DNA of 31,048 nucleotides from positions 1,479-32,526 of the forward strand of contig WOYM01000033.1 in assembly GCA_011620785.1 (NCBI GenBank), in the 5' to 3' direction. The DNA is from Methanothrix sp. (GTDB lineage Archaea; Halobacteriota; Methanosarcinia; Methanotrichales; Methanotrichaceae). Shown here piece after piece: positions 31,041 to 31,048 of this stretch; the stretch's first letter is position 1, and the number at the start of each line of letters is the position of its first letter. The notes beneath the pieces are model-generated. The model searched no databases. It was given only the letters and a program-made list of their open reading frames with translations, and was not told the DNA's origin. The position numbers and the translations under genes are program-made.

Positions 31041-31048
31041 AATTCGGA

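Overview
The window looks like chromosomal DNA of an acetate-type methanogenic archaeon of the Methanosarcinales, most likely a Methanothrix (Methanosaeta) relative. The evidence is its archaeal information-processing genes (GatD, L10e, aIF2-beta with a TRAM domain, SRP19, RNase P component 4), F420 biosynthesis genes (cofE, cofC), the chromosomal protein MC1, nifB, and a siroheme-branch tetrapyrrole cluster. Promoters show archaeal TATA boxes, some at the spacing expected for leaderless messages, alongside Shine-Dalgarno (SD) sites. Several genes use TTG starts. The species is an inference; no rRNA or methanogenesis gene is present. I see no tRNA, CRISPR array, IS element or prophage.

Layout. 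1-5.4 kb is accessory: a large papain-like peptidase with three C-terminal repeats, two exported small proteins (one TPR), a DUF1232 protein, the RNase P component, an unrecognised 87-aa protein divergent from it, a tiny membrane protein, and XTP/dITP pyrophosphatase. 5.6-9.8 kb (+) is translation and F420: gatD, rpl10e, aIF2-beta, an unknown 77-aa ORF, cofE and cofC. 9.8-13.7 kb (-) holds mc1 and a five-gene run srp19 - PHP phosphatase - DUF2209 - hflX - UPF0280. nifB (+) follows, then a Lys/Ser-rich small protein, a fragment of a broken ornithine cyclodeaminase/alanine dehydrogenase gene, and an AAA ATPase/ACT regulator pair.

17-23.4 kb (-) is a tetrapyrrole operon: hemL, hemC, a cobA-hemD fusion and a radical SAM enzyme (AhbC/AhbD type), ending in an unannotated 39-codon ORF and a terminator. 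The nickel-insertion gene larC lies just upstream. The operon leads from glutamate semialdehyde through uroporphyrinogen III to precorrin-2, the precursor pool for F430, cobamide and heme. 23.5-26.5 kb (+) is trkA-trkH for K+ uptake. 26.6-29.9 kb (-) is a glycogen-breakdown pair (GH57 amylase and debranching enzyme). A CPBP membrane protease and a repetitive inverted-repeat tail close the window.

Most genes are core archaeal functions. The most interesting non-routine signals are a DUF2209 gene whose conserved N-terminus has only an ATA at the expected start, the AlaDH/OCD relic at 15.1-15.3 kb, the hidden 39-codon ORF at the end of the heme operon, and the cytoplasmic-looking papain peptidase with one decayed repeat. 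I did not find a convincing new multi-gene system.
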